Counted from the first letter of the stretch, positions 1 through 5,231 are shown. The stretch is 5,231 bases of DNA from Nitrospira sp. (GCA_015904075.1 JABMDH010000077.1:1-5231); one strand, 5' to 3'. A program made the numbers and translations. Notes: generated by a model not told the origin, from the letters alone.

Positions 1-612
1 AAGCTGGATGCCAAAAAGTCGGACAAATACCAGCGGTTCGCGATGATTCTCTCGTGGGCGGACAACGTGCGCAAATTGAGGGTGCGGGCCAATGCCGATG
101 TGCCGGAGCAGGCGAAGATCGCCCGAGGGTTCGGTGCGGAAGGCATCGGGCTGTGCCGCACCGAGCACATGTTTTTCGCGGAAGACCGCATTCCGGTCAT
201 GCAGAAGATGATTTTGGCCAGAACGAAAGAGGAGCGCGAAAAGTACCTCGATCAGCTCCTGCCTCTCCAAAAACAGGATTTCATCGGGCTCTACCGTGAA
301 ATGCAGGGCTATCCGGTGACGATTCGGCTGCTGGATCCGCCGCTTCACGAGTTTCTTCCCAAGCGGGAGGAGTTGATGGTCGAGATCGCGCAGCTCGAAT
401 TGACGGGCAAAGACAGCGCTGCGCTCGACGAAAAGCGGCGGCTGCTGGCCCGCGTTGAAGAGCTGCATGAATTCAATCCGATGCTGGGTCTGCGCGGATG
501 CCGGCTCGGAATCACGATGCCGGAGATCACCCGTATGCAGGCGCGCGCGGTCATGGAAGCGGCCTGTGAATTGGCCAAGGAAGGCAAGAAGATAGTGCCG
601 GAGCGGAAATGA
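1..612 (+). CDS. ppdK: Pyruvate phosphate dikinase, C-terminal domain, first part (5' end outside window, truncated by frameshift)
   Basis: PPDK interconverts pyruvate, ATP and phosphate with PEP, AMP and pyrophosphate in the cytoplasm. The reading frame is open from base 1 (203 codons visible), so the internal ATG at 43 is not the true start; the nucleotide-binding and phosphohistidine domains lie upstream of the window. Visible is the first half of the PEP/pyruvate-binding TIM barrel: strand 1 around RVRANAD (residues 27-33 of the fragment), strand 2 [10 protein letters not shown] with the substrate arginine R53, strand 3 with [13 protein letters not shown], and strand 4 with [10 protein letters not shown], where R165 matches the second conserved arginine. 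The match ends at KKIVPE (to base 603), where the family continues IMIPLVG; here two residues (RK) and a TGA at 610-612 follow. Family identity is very secure. Whether the break is real or an assembly error cannot be told from the sequence. In an intact allele this and the next entry would be one gene. Confidence 0.93.
   Translation, partial: KLDAKKSDKYQRFAMILSWADNVRKLRVRANADVPEQAKIARGFGAEGIGLCRTEHMFFAEDRIPVMQKMILARTKEEREKYLDQLLPLQKQDFIGLYREMQGYPVTIRLLDPPLHEFLPKREELMVEIAQLELTGKDSAALDEKRRLLARVEELHEFNPMLGLRGCRLGITMPEITRMQARAVMEAACELAKEGKKIVPERK
604..612 (+). other. Frame-breaking deletion site in PPDK with ATGA stop/start overlap
   Basis: In the PPDK family the segment VPE is followed by about ten residues (IMIPLVG plus three) and then by a stretch corresponding to E-MKSQKDLV here. 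Between the GAG codon at 601-603 and the GAA at 606-608 only two bases (CG) remain where about 30 are expected, so about 28 nt are missing and the frame shifts. The upstream frame stops at TGA 610-612. An ATG at 609-611 opens the downstream frame, with GGAG at 600-603 five bases before it. The lost residues form strand 5 of the TIM barrel. The deletion size is inferred from remembered family sequences, not from an alignment. Confidence 0.8.
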
Positions 613-1193
613 AGTCGCAAAAGGACTTGGTCCGCGAAGTCGCGCAGGAGACGATGAAGCGCTATAACGTCAAGCTCTCCTATCTGATCGGGACCATGAT
701 CGAGTTGCCGCGCGCGGCGGTGACTGCCGATCGGATTGCGGAAGAGGCGGAGTTTTTCTCGTTCGGCACGAATGATCTGACGCAAACCACGTTCGGGTTT
801 TCCCGGGACGATGCGGCGAAATTCATCGACTACTATAAGACCGTCGGCATCATGGAATCCGATCCATTTGCCGTCCTCGACCGGGAAGGCGTCGGAACGT
901 TGATGAAACAGGCTATCAGCGGAGGACGCAAGACCAGGCCCGGCATTAAGCTCGGCATTTGCGGCGAGCATGGCGGCGATCCCAGCTCCGTGGAGTTTTG
1001 TCATCAATTGGGATTGGATTACGTCAGTTGTTCACCCTATCGGGTTGCCATTGCCCGGCTTGCCGCTGCACACGCCGCATTGGCCGACGCCGAGGCCAAG
1101 ACAACGGACAGATCGTCTGCTGCGTCTCGAGCCAGGTCTGCAAAGCCGATCCGTGCAGGCCGCCGATCTTCCACCGGTCGCACAAAGCGGTGA
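609..1193 (+). CDS. ppdK: Pyruvate phosphate dikinase, C-terminal domain, second part (out of frame with the first part)
   Basis: This 194-codon frame holds the rest of the PPDK catalytic barrel. It has strand 6 with GTMIELPRA (E32 is the metal-binding glutamate), strand 7 with [11 protein letters not shown] (N55, D56) followed by TFGFSRDDA, and strand 8 with [10 protein letters not shown] (C118 is the conserved active-site cysteine). The usual closing helix [17 protein letters not shown] follows. After it comes a tail of roughly 35 residues rich in Arg, Ser, Ala and Lys that I do not recognise as part of the family. The ATG at 609 is used here only because it is the first start codon in this frame; in an intact gene the frame would continue from upstream. 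The stop at 1191-1193 overlaps the probable ribD start by four bases (GTGA), which favours cotranslation. No other stop or frame break is visible, so the lesion at 604 is either recent or a sequencing/assembly artefact. Confidence 0.9.
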   Translation: MKSQKDLVREVAQETMKRYNVKLSYLIGTMIELPRAAVTADRIAEEAEFFSFGTNDLTQTTFGFSRDDAAKFIDYYKTVGIMESDPFAVLDREGVGTLMKQAISGGRKTRPGIKLGICGEHGGDPSSVEFCHQLGLDYVSCSPYRVAIARLAAAHAALADAEAKTTDRSSAASRARSAKPIRAGRRSSTGRTKR

Positions 1194-2308
1194 GTGGGCG
1201 CGCGCAAGATCTTCACTACATGACCCTGGCCCTTCGCCTTGCGGCAAAGGGCCGAAGAACGGCTAGTCCGAATCCGATGGTCGGCGCATTGGTCGTCAAG
1301 CGAGACCGCATTGTCGGACAAGGCTTTCATCTCCGTCCCGGTCTTCCCCATGCGGAAGTTCTGGCTCTCCGGCAGGCAGGTCGCCGCGCGCGTGGCGCGA
1401 CGCTCTATGTGACGCTGGAACCCTGCTGTCATCTCAATAAACGAACGCCACCTTGTGTCCCGGAAGTGATTCGATCCGGCGTCAGCCGCGTGGTGATTGC
1501 CATGACCGATCCGAACCCAGCGGTCAAGGGAAGGGGATTTGTGGCGCTTCGGCGAGCCGGTCTCTCCGTCACGGGTGGTATCGCGCAGGCAGAGGCGGAG
1601 ACCTTGAACGAAGCCTATGCTCATTGGACTAAGGCGAAGCGTCCGTATGTCATTCTCAAAGCGGGGATGACACTCGATGGAAAGATTGCGACGGCTTCCG
1701 GTGAGTCCATGTGGATTACCTGTAAGCAATCCCGGCAGGAAGTACACGATCTTCGTGCGTGTGTGGATGCCGTCATGGTCGGGATTGGAACAGTGCTGGC
1801 CGACGACCCCGCCCTTACAGCGAGGATCGGTCCACAGCTCAACAGGCCGGCCTCGACTCAACCGCTTCGCATCGTGGTCGATAGCACCTTGCGGATTCCG
1901 ATGAAGGCGAAGGTTCTCTCTGGACAGAAGAGAGCCAAGACCATCGTGGCGACGACCGATTCGGCTCCGGCATCCAGGAGACGGGTGTTGCTGAAACAGG
2001 GCATCGAGGTGCTGACGCTTCCCACTGTACGGGGGAAAGTCTCCCTGTCTGCATTAATGCGTGAGCTTGGCAGGCGGGATGTGACGTCGTTGCTGGTTGA
2101 AGGCGGCGGAGAAATCAATGCGGCGATGCTTCAGGCCAAACTGGTGCAACATGTTCGCTTGTATATGGCGGCAATGCTGCTTGGCGGGATCAACGCGAAG
2201 AGTGTGATCGGTGGGAAGAGTCCGGTTCATCTCGCATCGGCTTTCACATTGCACAACTTGAAGACCCGTTTTGTCGGGGGCGACCTTGTTGTGGAAGGTA
2301 AGCTGTAG
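1190..2308 (+). CDS. ribD: Bifunctional riboflavin biosynthesis protein RibD (pyrimidine deaminase / reductase)
   Basis: RibD deaminates 2,5-diamino-6-ribosylamino-4(3H)-pyrimidinone 5'-phosphate and then reduces the ribosyl side chain with NADPH. The N-terminal deaminase domain shows SPNPMVGA (residues 26-33), HAE with zinc ligand H54 and catalytic E56, and the zinc cysteines C79 (TLEPC) and C89 (TPPC); DPNP lies at 107-110. The reductase domain begins near 151 and shows the segment from T161 to T177 ([16 protein letters not shown]), then [11 protein letters not shown], then LLVEGGGE with E304-E308. The GTG at 1190 gives 372 residues, a normal length, and keeps the DLHYM-ALRLA segment that aligns with the usual RibD N-terminus. 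The ATG at 1220 would cut that segment. Neither start has a clear ribosome binding site, consistent with coupling to the PPDK stop through GTGA. The zinc loop between the two cysteines is one residue longer than in the E. coli and B. subtilis proteins as I recall them. Confidence 0.95.
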   Translation: MSGRAQDLHYMTLALRLAAKGRRTASPNPMVGALVVKRDRIVGQGFHLRPGLPHAEVLALRQAGRRARGATLYVTLEPCCHLNKRTPPCVPEVIRSGVSRVVIAMTDPNPAVKGRGFVALRRAGLSVTGGIAQAEAETLNEAYAHWTKAKRPYVILKAGMTLDGKIATASGESMWITCKQSRQEVHDLRACVDAVMVGIGTVLADDPALTARIGPQLNRPASTQPLRIVVDSTLRIPMKAKVLSGQKRAKTIVATTDSAPASRRRVLLKQGIEVLTLPTVRGKVSLSALMRELGRRDVTSLLVEGGGEINAAMLQAKLVQHVRLYMAAMLLGGINAKSVIGGKSPVHLASAFTLHNLKTRFVGGDLVVEGKL

Positions 2309-2325
2309 AGGGGCGGATTGTTTCT

Positions 2326-2333
2326 GTCATGAC
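2326..2333. promoter_or_regulatory. 8-bp palindrome GTCATGAC, related to the GCTCATGAGC sites
   Basis: GTCATGAC is a perfect palindrome with the same TCATGA core as the two 10-bp palindromes downstream. Its centre lies 36 bp before the centre of the first of them. It may be a weaker third copy of the same site or a coincidence; no binding protein is known. Confidence 0.25.
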
Positions 2334-2359
2334 GGTCGTAATTCCGCACTCACTCGCAT

Positions 2360-2370
2360 GGCTCATGAGC
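2360..2370. promoter_or_regulatory. Palindrome GCTCATGAGC, copy 1 (possible operator)
   Basis: Bases 2361-2370 form a perfect 10-bp palindrome, and with the preceding G the 11-mer GGCTCATGAGC is repeated exactly at 2545-2555. It lies in the non-coding gap about 50 bp after the ribD stop. A repeated perfect palindrome in a gap upstream of a gene pair is the pattern expected of a dimeric regulator binding site. No regulator gene is in the window, so the role is inference. Confidence 0.4.
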
Positions 2371-2410
2371 AGGTCTGTTCCAATCGGCGACTCGTTGATC
2401 TGGAGAACGG

Positions 2411-2447
2411 AGTTGCGAGTTTCGGGTTTCATGTTTCGTGTTGTCAG
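2411..2447. repeat. Degenerate 7-bp tandem repeat tract, left arm
   Basis: From 2413 the sequence reads as five consecutive heptamers, TTGCGAG, TTTCGGG, TTTCATG, TTTCGTG and TTGTCAG, each beginning TT and ending G. Read on the other strand this is the family of units such as CGAAACA, TGAAACC, CGAAACT and CGCAACT. The same kind of units appears in the opposite orientation at 2467-2495. Bases 2410-2417 (GAGTTGCG) are a perfect 8-bp inverted repeat of 2467-2474. Non-coding, between ribD and the unknown gene. Confidence 0.6.
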
Positions 2448-2466
2448 GATATCCCTTCCCACATTC

Positions 2467-2495
2467 CGCAACTCAAAACCGGAAATCCGAAACAT
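2467..2495. repeat. Degenerate 7-bp repeat tract, right arm (opposite orientation)
   Basis: The segment starting at 2468 reads as CGCAACT, CAAAACC, GGAAATC, CGAAACA, the complement-strand version of the heptamers at 2411-2447. Bases 2482-2493 can pair with 2419-2430 over 12 positions with a single G-U wobble. Bases 2467-2474 can pair with 2410-2417 over 8 positions. The two pairings cross each other, so they are alternatives or relics of repeat shuffling, not one simple hairpin. Confidence 0.55.
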
Positions 2496-2514
2496 ATTCC
2501 ACCGAATATGTTTC
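2489..2514 (+). repeat. Perfect 11-bp inverted repeat with 4-base loop
   Basis: GAAACATATTC at 2489-2499 is exactly complementary to GAATATGTTTC at 2504-2514, with loop CACC. The stem is AT-rich and no T-run follows (the next bases are ACCACACAC), so it does not look like an intrinsic terminator. Its left arm shares bases 2489-2493 with the right heptamer tract, so the hairpin and the long-range pairing with 2419-2423 cannot form together. It lies 35 bp before the start of the unknown gene. Confidence 0.65.
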
Positions 2515-2544
2515 ACCACACACTGTTATGAATAATGGGGGTAA

Positions 2545-2555
2545 GGCTCATGAGC
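2545..2555. promoter_or_regulatory. Palindrome GCTCATGAGC, copy 2, centred on the start codon of the unknown gene
   Basis: Bases 2546-2555 repeat the palindrome seen at 2361-2370, including the preceding G. The ATG at 2550-2552 is at its centre. A protein bound here would cover the start region, and in mRNA the self-complementary site could affect ribosome access. The two copies lie 185 bp apart. Function is inferred from position and exact repetition only. Confidence 0.4.
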
Positions 2556-3323
2556 GCCGAATCATGGCTTCCATGGAAGACCTTGGTTGGGGTGCTGGCT
2601 ATTGCAACCGGACTGGAACTGGCTCTACTGGTCAGGGTGGTAGGATCAGAAACCTGTACGATATCTCCTCACCATGCAGGAATGGTCTTTCCTGTCGAAC
2701 AGGTCGATCCCGAGTGGGCCTGCCGGCTACAATCGATTATCGTCAATTATACGACGGTCAATACGGTGGGGCCGATCCGGGCGGCGTTGTCCGAATCGAC
2801 ATATGAGTATTTGTTGGATCATCCTCCGGTTGCGACTGTTCTGATCAATCGTCTTGAGCTTGGGATGTATAAGTCCGAAGAACGGGGGCCTGACCGATTC
2901 TGGGGTAGTGATGGAGAAGGGACGGAGGGGATCGTACAGCTTGTCTATAAAGACCGGACATCTCGACTCTATTATCTCGAAGGCTCGCACAACAGCCGGC
3001 TGCTTCCTGATGTTACGGGGAAGGCGGTCGTGTTACTGAGAATGACATCGACATTGGAATCCAGCGGTGCTGAAGCGGTGGACAGTACTGTAGTGGCCTA
3101 TACTAAGCTGGACAATCGTATCCTTTTGACAGGGAAATTGCGGAAAGGAGCGGAAACGGTCAATCGGTTAGGCGTGGTTATGAGGCAGCATCCTGAGCGT
3201 GTCTTGTTTGAAGCAATGGCACCACCCGCTTTTTCTGATTGCGACGTCGCTTTTTTGAGGAAGTCGCTTGGAGGGGGGAACGATTCCAGCTGTACAGGTC
3301 GTCTGAACGGACCAACCCCATGA
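2550..3323 (+). CDS. Unrecognised membrane-anchored protein, 257 aa
   Basis: I do not recognise a family. The N-terminus has a short polar start (MSAESWLPWK) followed by a hydrophobic segment at about residues 11-28, then Arg at 29. This fits a single signal-anchor helix with the rest outside the cytoplasmic membrane. I see no lipobox and no convincing cleavage site. The remaining ~225 residues are soluble in character, with cysteines at 36, 58, 231 and 248, an acidic/glycine stretch near 110-127 (EERGPDRFWGSDGEGTEG), and alternating hydrophobic strands at about 128-144 and 158-165 that suggest a beta-rich fold. ATG 2550 is preferred over ATG 2535 because TAAGG and a G-run lie just upstream of it and nothing useful precedes 2535. 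The stop overlaps the MFS start by four bases (ATGA), so the two are probably cotranslated and may act together. The gene looks somewhat less GC-rich than ribD or PPDK by eye. Confidence 0.75.
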   Translation: MSAESWLPWKTLVGVLAIATGLELALLVRVVGSETCTISPHHAGMVFPVEQVDPEWACRLQSIIVNYTTVNTVGPIRAALSESTYEYLLDHPPVATVLINRLELGMYKSEERGPDRFWGSDGEGTEGIVQLVYKDRTSRLYYLEGSHNSRLLPDVTGKAVVLLRMTSTLESSGAEAVDSTVVAYTKLDNRILLTGKLRKGAETVNRLGVVMRQHPERVLFEAMAPPAFSDCDVAFLRKSLGGGNDSSCTGRLNGPTP

Positions 3324-4510
3324 CCACATCGCGTAGTTTCCTGTTGGTCTGTGCCGTCGGCATATTCAGCTTTATCAGCTACAACATGGTGCGGATGCCC
3401 GTACTCTCGCTCTTTGCAGAATCGCTTGGCGCGAGTCCGGAACGGATCGGCCTGATCGTGTCGGTCTCGACGTTGACCGGGGTCTTTCTCAAGCTGCCGT
3501 CCGGGGCCCTCTCTGATATTTATGGGAGGCGGTTGTTGTTGCGAATCGGTGTGGTGGCGTTCGGGCTGCCGCCGTTTCTCTACCCATTCGTTACTGACGT
3601 AGATGCGCTTACCGTGCTGCGGTTTGTCCACGGGCTTGCTACGGCGATCTTTGCGCCGAGCGCCCTGGCTACTGTGGCGGAACTCTATCGGGATCGGCGT
3701 GGAGCGGCACTGGGTACCTATACGGCCTGCACCCAATCCGGTGCGCTGCTCGGGCCATTGATCGGAGGCTATCTGGTCTATGCGGCAGGATTTCAGACAG
3801 CGTTTGTCACGGCTGGTATTATTGGCTGCGTTGGAATGGTGTTGTTCTATAGTCTTCATCTGGACGTCGCCACCCCGCGATTGGAGACTAAGGGAGTAGG
3901 GGCGGTGCTCTCTGAAATGTGGAAGGGATTTGCCGTTGTTGCAAGAAATAAGATCGTGCTGATCACCAGTATGACGGATGCTGCCAAGATGGTTGCGAAC
4001 GGCGCATTGATGGCATTTTTGCCGCTGTATGGCGTGTCGGTCGGATTGAATCCAGGTGAAGTTGGTTTGCTGTTTAGCGTCCAATCCTTCACGTCATTCT
4101 TTTCCAAGCCGATCATGGGCCGGGTGTCTGATCGGGTAGGTCGTCAGCCGTTGATTCTCATAGGCCTCCTGATCTGCGCCGGGACGTTTGTCTGTATCCC
4201 GCAGTCGTCGGCATTTGGAATATTGTTGGTGCTGTCGGCTGGGTTCGGCTTTGGTGAAGCAGTCGTGTCCTCGTCCTCCTCAGCCCTTGTGGCAGACAGC
4301 TCCGAGTTCAAGACGCTAGGGGCTGGGATGGGAATGCAGGGCACGATCATGGATATCGGTCACGCCAGCGGGCCGCTGCTCGCAGGGCTGCTGATTGCAA
4401 CGTTGAGCTATGGACAGGCCTTTGCCGTTATCGCTGGTATTCAGCTGGCGGCTGGCGGAGTGTTTTGGCTGGTCATGAGGGGAAGATCGTCCGGCGCTGT
4501 GATGGTATAA
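3320..4510 (+). CDS. Major facilitator superfamily (MFS) transporter, 396 aa
   Basis: This is a 12-helix secondary transporter of the cytoplasmic membrane; the substrate is not evident. The first helix is at about residues 7-24. The loop between helices 2 and 3 carries the MFS signature G62-x3-D66-x2-G69-R70-R71, followed by basic residues. The matching loop of the second half has G267-RVSD-RVG-R275. The helix 4-5 region has LRFVHGLATAIFAPSALA and then GTYTACTQSGALLGPLIGG, which resembles the motif of drug-antiporter MFS members. A hydrophilic central loop (around 190-215, RLETKGVGAVLSEMWKG) separates the halves. A run of five serines (VVSSSSSALVAD) lies in a late helix. ATG 3320 is chosen because the protein then begins directly before helix 1 and overlaps the previous stop as ATGA; the in-frame ATG at 3239 would add 27 charged residues inside the upstream gene. 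Exporter, multidrug and riboflavin-transport roles are all possible; the last rests only on the rib neighbours. Confidence 0.92.
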   Translation: MTTSRSFLLVCAVGIFSFISYNMVRMPVLSLFAESLGASPERIGLIVSVSTLTGVFLKLPSGALSDIYGRRLLLRIGVVAFGLPPFLYPFVTDVDALTVLRFVHGLATAIFAPSALATVAELYRDRRGAALGTYTACTQSGALLGPLIGGYLVYAAGFQTAFVTAGIIGCVGMVLFYSLHLDVATPRLETKGVGAVLSEMWKGFAVVARNKIVLITSMTDAAKMVANGALMAFLPLYGVSVGLNPGEVGLLFSVQSFTSFFSKPIMGRVSDRVGRQPLILIGLLICAGTFVCIPQSSAFGILLVLSAGFGFGEAVVSSSSSALVADSSEFKTLGAGMGMQGTIMDIGHASGPLLAGLLIATLSYGQAFAVIAGIQLAAGGVFWLVMRGRSSGAVMV

Positions 4511-4511
4511 T
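4503..4511 (+). promoter_or_regulatory. Candidate extended -10 promoter element upstream of ribE
   Basis: TGGTATAAT matches the sigma-70 extended -10 consensus (TGN followed by TATAAT) at every position. It overlaps the last codons and TAA stop (4508-4510) of the MFS gene. I see no good -35 hexamer about 17 bases upstream, which extended -10 promoters can lack. Transcription would start near 4518, giving a leader of about 65 nt before ribE that contains the hairpin at 4517-4550. An exact motif can occur by chance, so this is a candidate only. Confidence 0.4.
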
Positions 4512-4516
4512 CCGTC

Positions 4517-4550
4517 CCGCCAAGTTGGAAGAGAACAGCCCGACTGGCGG
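4517..4550 (+). terminator. Imperfect GC-rich hairpin between the MFS gene and ribE (weak terminator or leader structure)
   Basis: Bases 4517-4528 (CCGCCAAGTTGG) can pair with 4540-4550 (CCGACTGGCGG), giving eleven pairs with one bulged A and one G-U, around an 11-base loop. It starts just after the MFS stop. The following bases (ATCATTGTCGTT) are only moderately T-rich, so a strong intrinsic terminator is doubtful. It could partly attenuate readthrough from the upstream genes, protect the 3' end of their mRNA, or form part of the ribE leader. Confidence 0.4.
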
Positions 4551-4581
4551 ATCATTGTCGTTCACAGAAAGCGAGTCATCT

Positions 4582-5231
4582 ATGTTCACCGGCATCGTCG
4601 AAGAAATGGGCGCGATTAGTATGCTGGAAAAAACGCTGGCAGGGACGAGAGTGACCGTCCTGGCTTCGACCGTGATGGGTGACCTGAAAATTGGGGACAG
4701 TGTGAGCGTTAACGGCGTTTGTCTCACTGCCGTCTCGATCGGTGAACGAGAGTTTTCCGTGGAGGTGTCGCCTGAGACGCTTTCGGTGACGACGCTGGGC
4801 AGTATGGCGGCGGGAACGCCGGTGAATTTGGAACGGGCCATGAAGATGAACGAGCGCATTGGCGGGCATCTTGTGGCCGGCCATGTAGACGGGGTCGGAG
4901 TCATCCGCAGCCGGCAGCAGGACGGTAATGCCACTTTCTTCGCGATTGAGGCGTCTCAAGAGATCTTGCGCTATTGCGTTGCAAAAGGCTCGATTACCGT
5001 GGACGGCATCAGTCTCACGATCAACGACGTGACCGACCATGGATTCAGTGTCGCCATCATTCCGCATACGGCGAAAGTGACCACGCTGGGCCTCAAACAG
5101 GTCAACGATCCTGTCAATCTTGAATCCGACCTCATCGGCAAGTATGTCGAGCGCCTCCTCCAAGAACGTAGCCAACTTTCAAAGTCCTCTCCCATCATCG
5201 ATAAGGACTACTTGCAGAAGCGGGGATTGAT
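4582..5231 (+). CDS. ribE: Riboflavin synthase, alpha subunit (3' end outside window)
   Basis: Riboflavin synthase converts two 6,7-dimethyl-8-ribityllumazine molecules into riboflavin and 5-amino-6-ribitylaminouracil, the last step of the pathway. The protein begins with the diagnostic MFTGIVEEMG. The first beta-barrel has VNGVCLTAV (43-51; C47 aligns with Cys48 of the E. coli enzyme), SPETL, and GGHLVAGHVDG (94-104). The repeated second barrel has KGSITVDGISLTIN (135-148; S144 aligns with E. coli Ser146), IPHT at 160-163, TTLG at 167-170 and NLESDLIGKY at 179-188. The two-barrel duplication is complete and 216 codons are visible, close to the usual length, so the stop should lie just beyond the window. 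The start is fixed by the conserved N-terminus; upstream only a weak purine stretch (AAAGCGAG) is present. The 71-bp gap after the MFS gene holds a hairpin and begins at a -10-like motif, so ribE may be transcribed both with its neighbours and on its own. Some genomes call this gene ribC. Confidence 0.95.
   Translation, partial: MFTGIVEEMGAISMLEKTLAGTRVTVLASTVMGDLKIGDSVSVNGVCLTAVSIGEREFSVEVSPETLSVTTLGSMAAGTPVNLERAMKMNERIGGHLVAGHVDGVGVIRSRQQDGNATFFAIEASQEILRYCVAKGSITVDGISLTINDVTDHGFSVAIIPHTAKVTTLGLKQVNDPVNLESDLIGKYVERLLQERSQLSKSSPIIDKDYLQKRGL

Noticed and set aside
959..1189. N-terminal extension of the ribD frame into PPDK
   Set aside because: The extension is cysteine/arginine-rich and unlike RibD, while the PPDK frame here encodes the conserved CGEHGGDP and closing helix.
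1037..1861. 274-codon minus-strand open frame opposite ribD
   Set aside because: It is antisense to a well-supported ribD with all motifs and has low-complexity basic composition.
2318..2344. Promoter TTGTTT / TAATTC after ribD
   Set aside because: The spacer is 15 bp and both hexamers match the consensus poorly; it is not better than chance.
2413..2447. CRISPR-like or minisatellite reading of the heptamers
   Set aside because: The units are 7 bp and contiguous with no spacers, so this is a short degenerate tandem tract and not a CRISPR array.
2489..2514. Intrinsic terminator for ribD
   Set aside because: The stem is AT-rich, no T-run follows, and it lies 180 bp after the ribD stop and close to the next start codon.
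2309..2549. FMN riboswitch upstream of the genes after ribD
   Set aside because: I looked for the conserved FMN-aptamer segments (AGGGGTGAAATTCCC-like and the closing strands) and found none here or in 4511-4581.
3239..3319. Upstream ATG for the MFS gene
   Set aside because: It would add 27 highly charged residues before helix 1 and overlap the upstream gene deeply; ATG 3320 gives the normal start and an ATGA junction.
3098..4084. 328-codon minus-strand open frame opposite the unknown gene and MFS
   Set aside because: Its product is rich in Gln, Arg, His and Ser with no domain or membrane pattern, and it lies antisense to a clear MFS gene. It is a shadow of codon bias.
4576..5175. 199-codon minus-strand open frame opposite ribE
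   Set aside because: It is a shadow of riboflavin synthase, whose full motif set is on the + strand.

Overview
The window is about 5.2 kb of moderately GC-rich bacterial DNA with every credible gene on the + strand. The neighbourhood is a pyruvate phosphate dikinase (PPDK) gene running into a riboflavin biosynthesis cluster. The gene order and the look of the proteins suggest a Nitrospira-like organism (phylum Nitrospirota), where PPDK serves the reductive TCA cycle and gluconeogenesis. That assignment is inference from memory and was not tested by a search.

Layout. (1) 1-1193: the C-terminal half of PPDK, broken near 604 by what looks like a deletion of about 28 nt. It now reads as two frames that overlap by ATGA at 609-612. 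The missing bases encode the fifth strand of the catalytic TIM barrel; the catalytic residues I could place on both sides are intact. (2) 1190-2308: ribD, the bifunctional pyrimidine deaminase/reductase, whose probable GTG start overlaps the PPDK stop by 4 nt. (3) 2309-2549: a 241-bp gap holding two copies of the 10-bp palindrome GCTCATGAGC (one centred on the next start codon), a related 8-bp palindrome, two oppositely oriented tracts of degenerate 7-bp repeats, and a perfect 11-bp hairpin. (4) 2550-3323: an unrecognised membrane-anchored protein. (5) 3320-4510: a 12-helix MFS transporter, again with an ATGA overlap. (6) 4511-4581: a short spacer with a hairpin and, at its left edge, an extended -10 motif that overlaps the MFS stop codon. 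(7) 4582 to the window end: ribE, riboflavin synthase, nearly complete but without its stop.

How the genes fit together. RibD carries out the second and third steps of the pyrimidine branch of riboflavin synthesis, and RibE makes riboflavin from two molecules of 6,7-dimethyl-8-ribityllumazine. The two genes between them form a tightly coupled pair whose substrate is unknown; the position permits, but does not prove, a flavin-related transport role. Tight 4-nt overlaps suggest translational coupling at PPDK/ribD and at unknown/MFS. The 2309-2549 gap and the ribE leader are the likeliest places for independent control.

I see no clearly new multi-gene system here. The points most worth checking are the PPDK lesion, the repeated palindrome at the start codon of the unknown gene, the repeat-rich gap, and the candidate ribE promoter.
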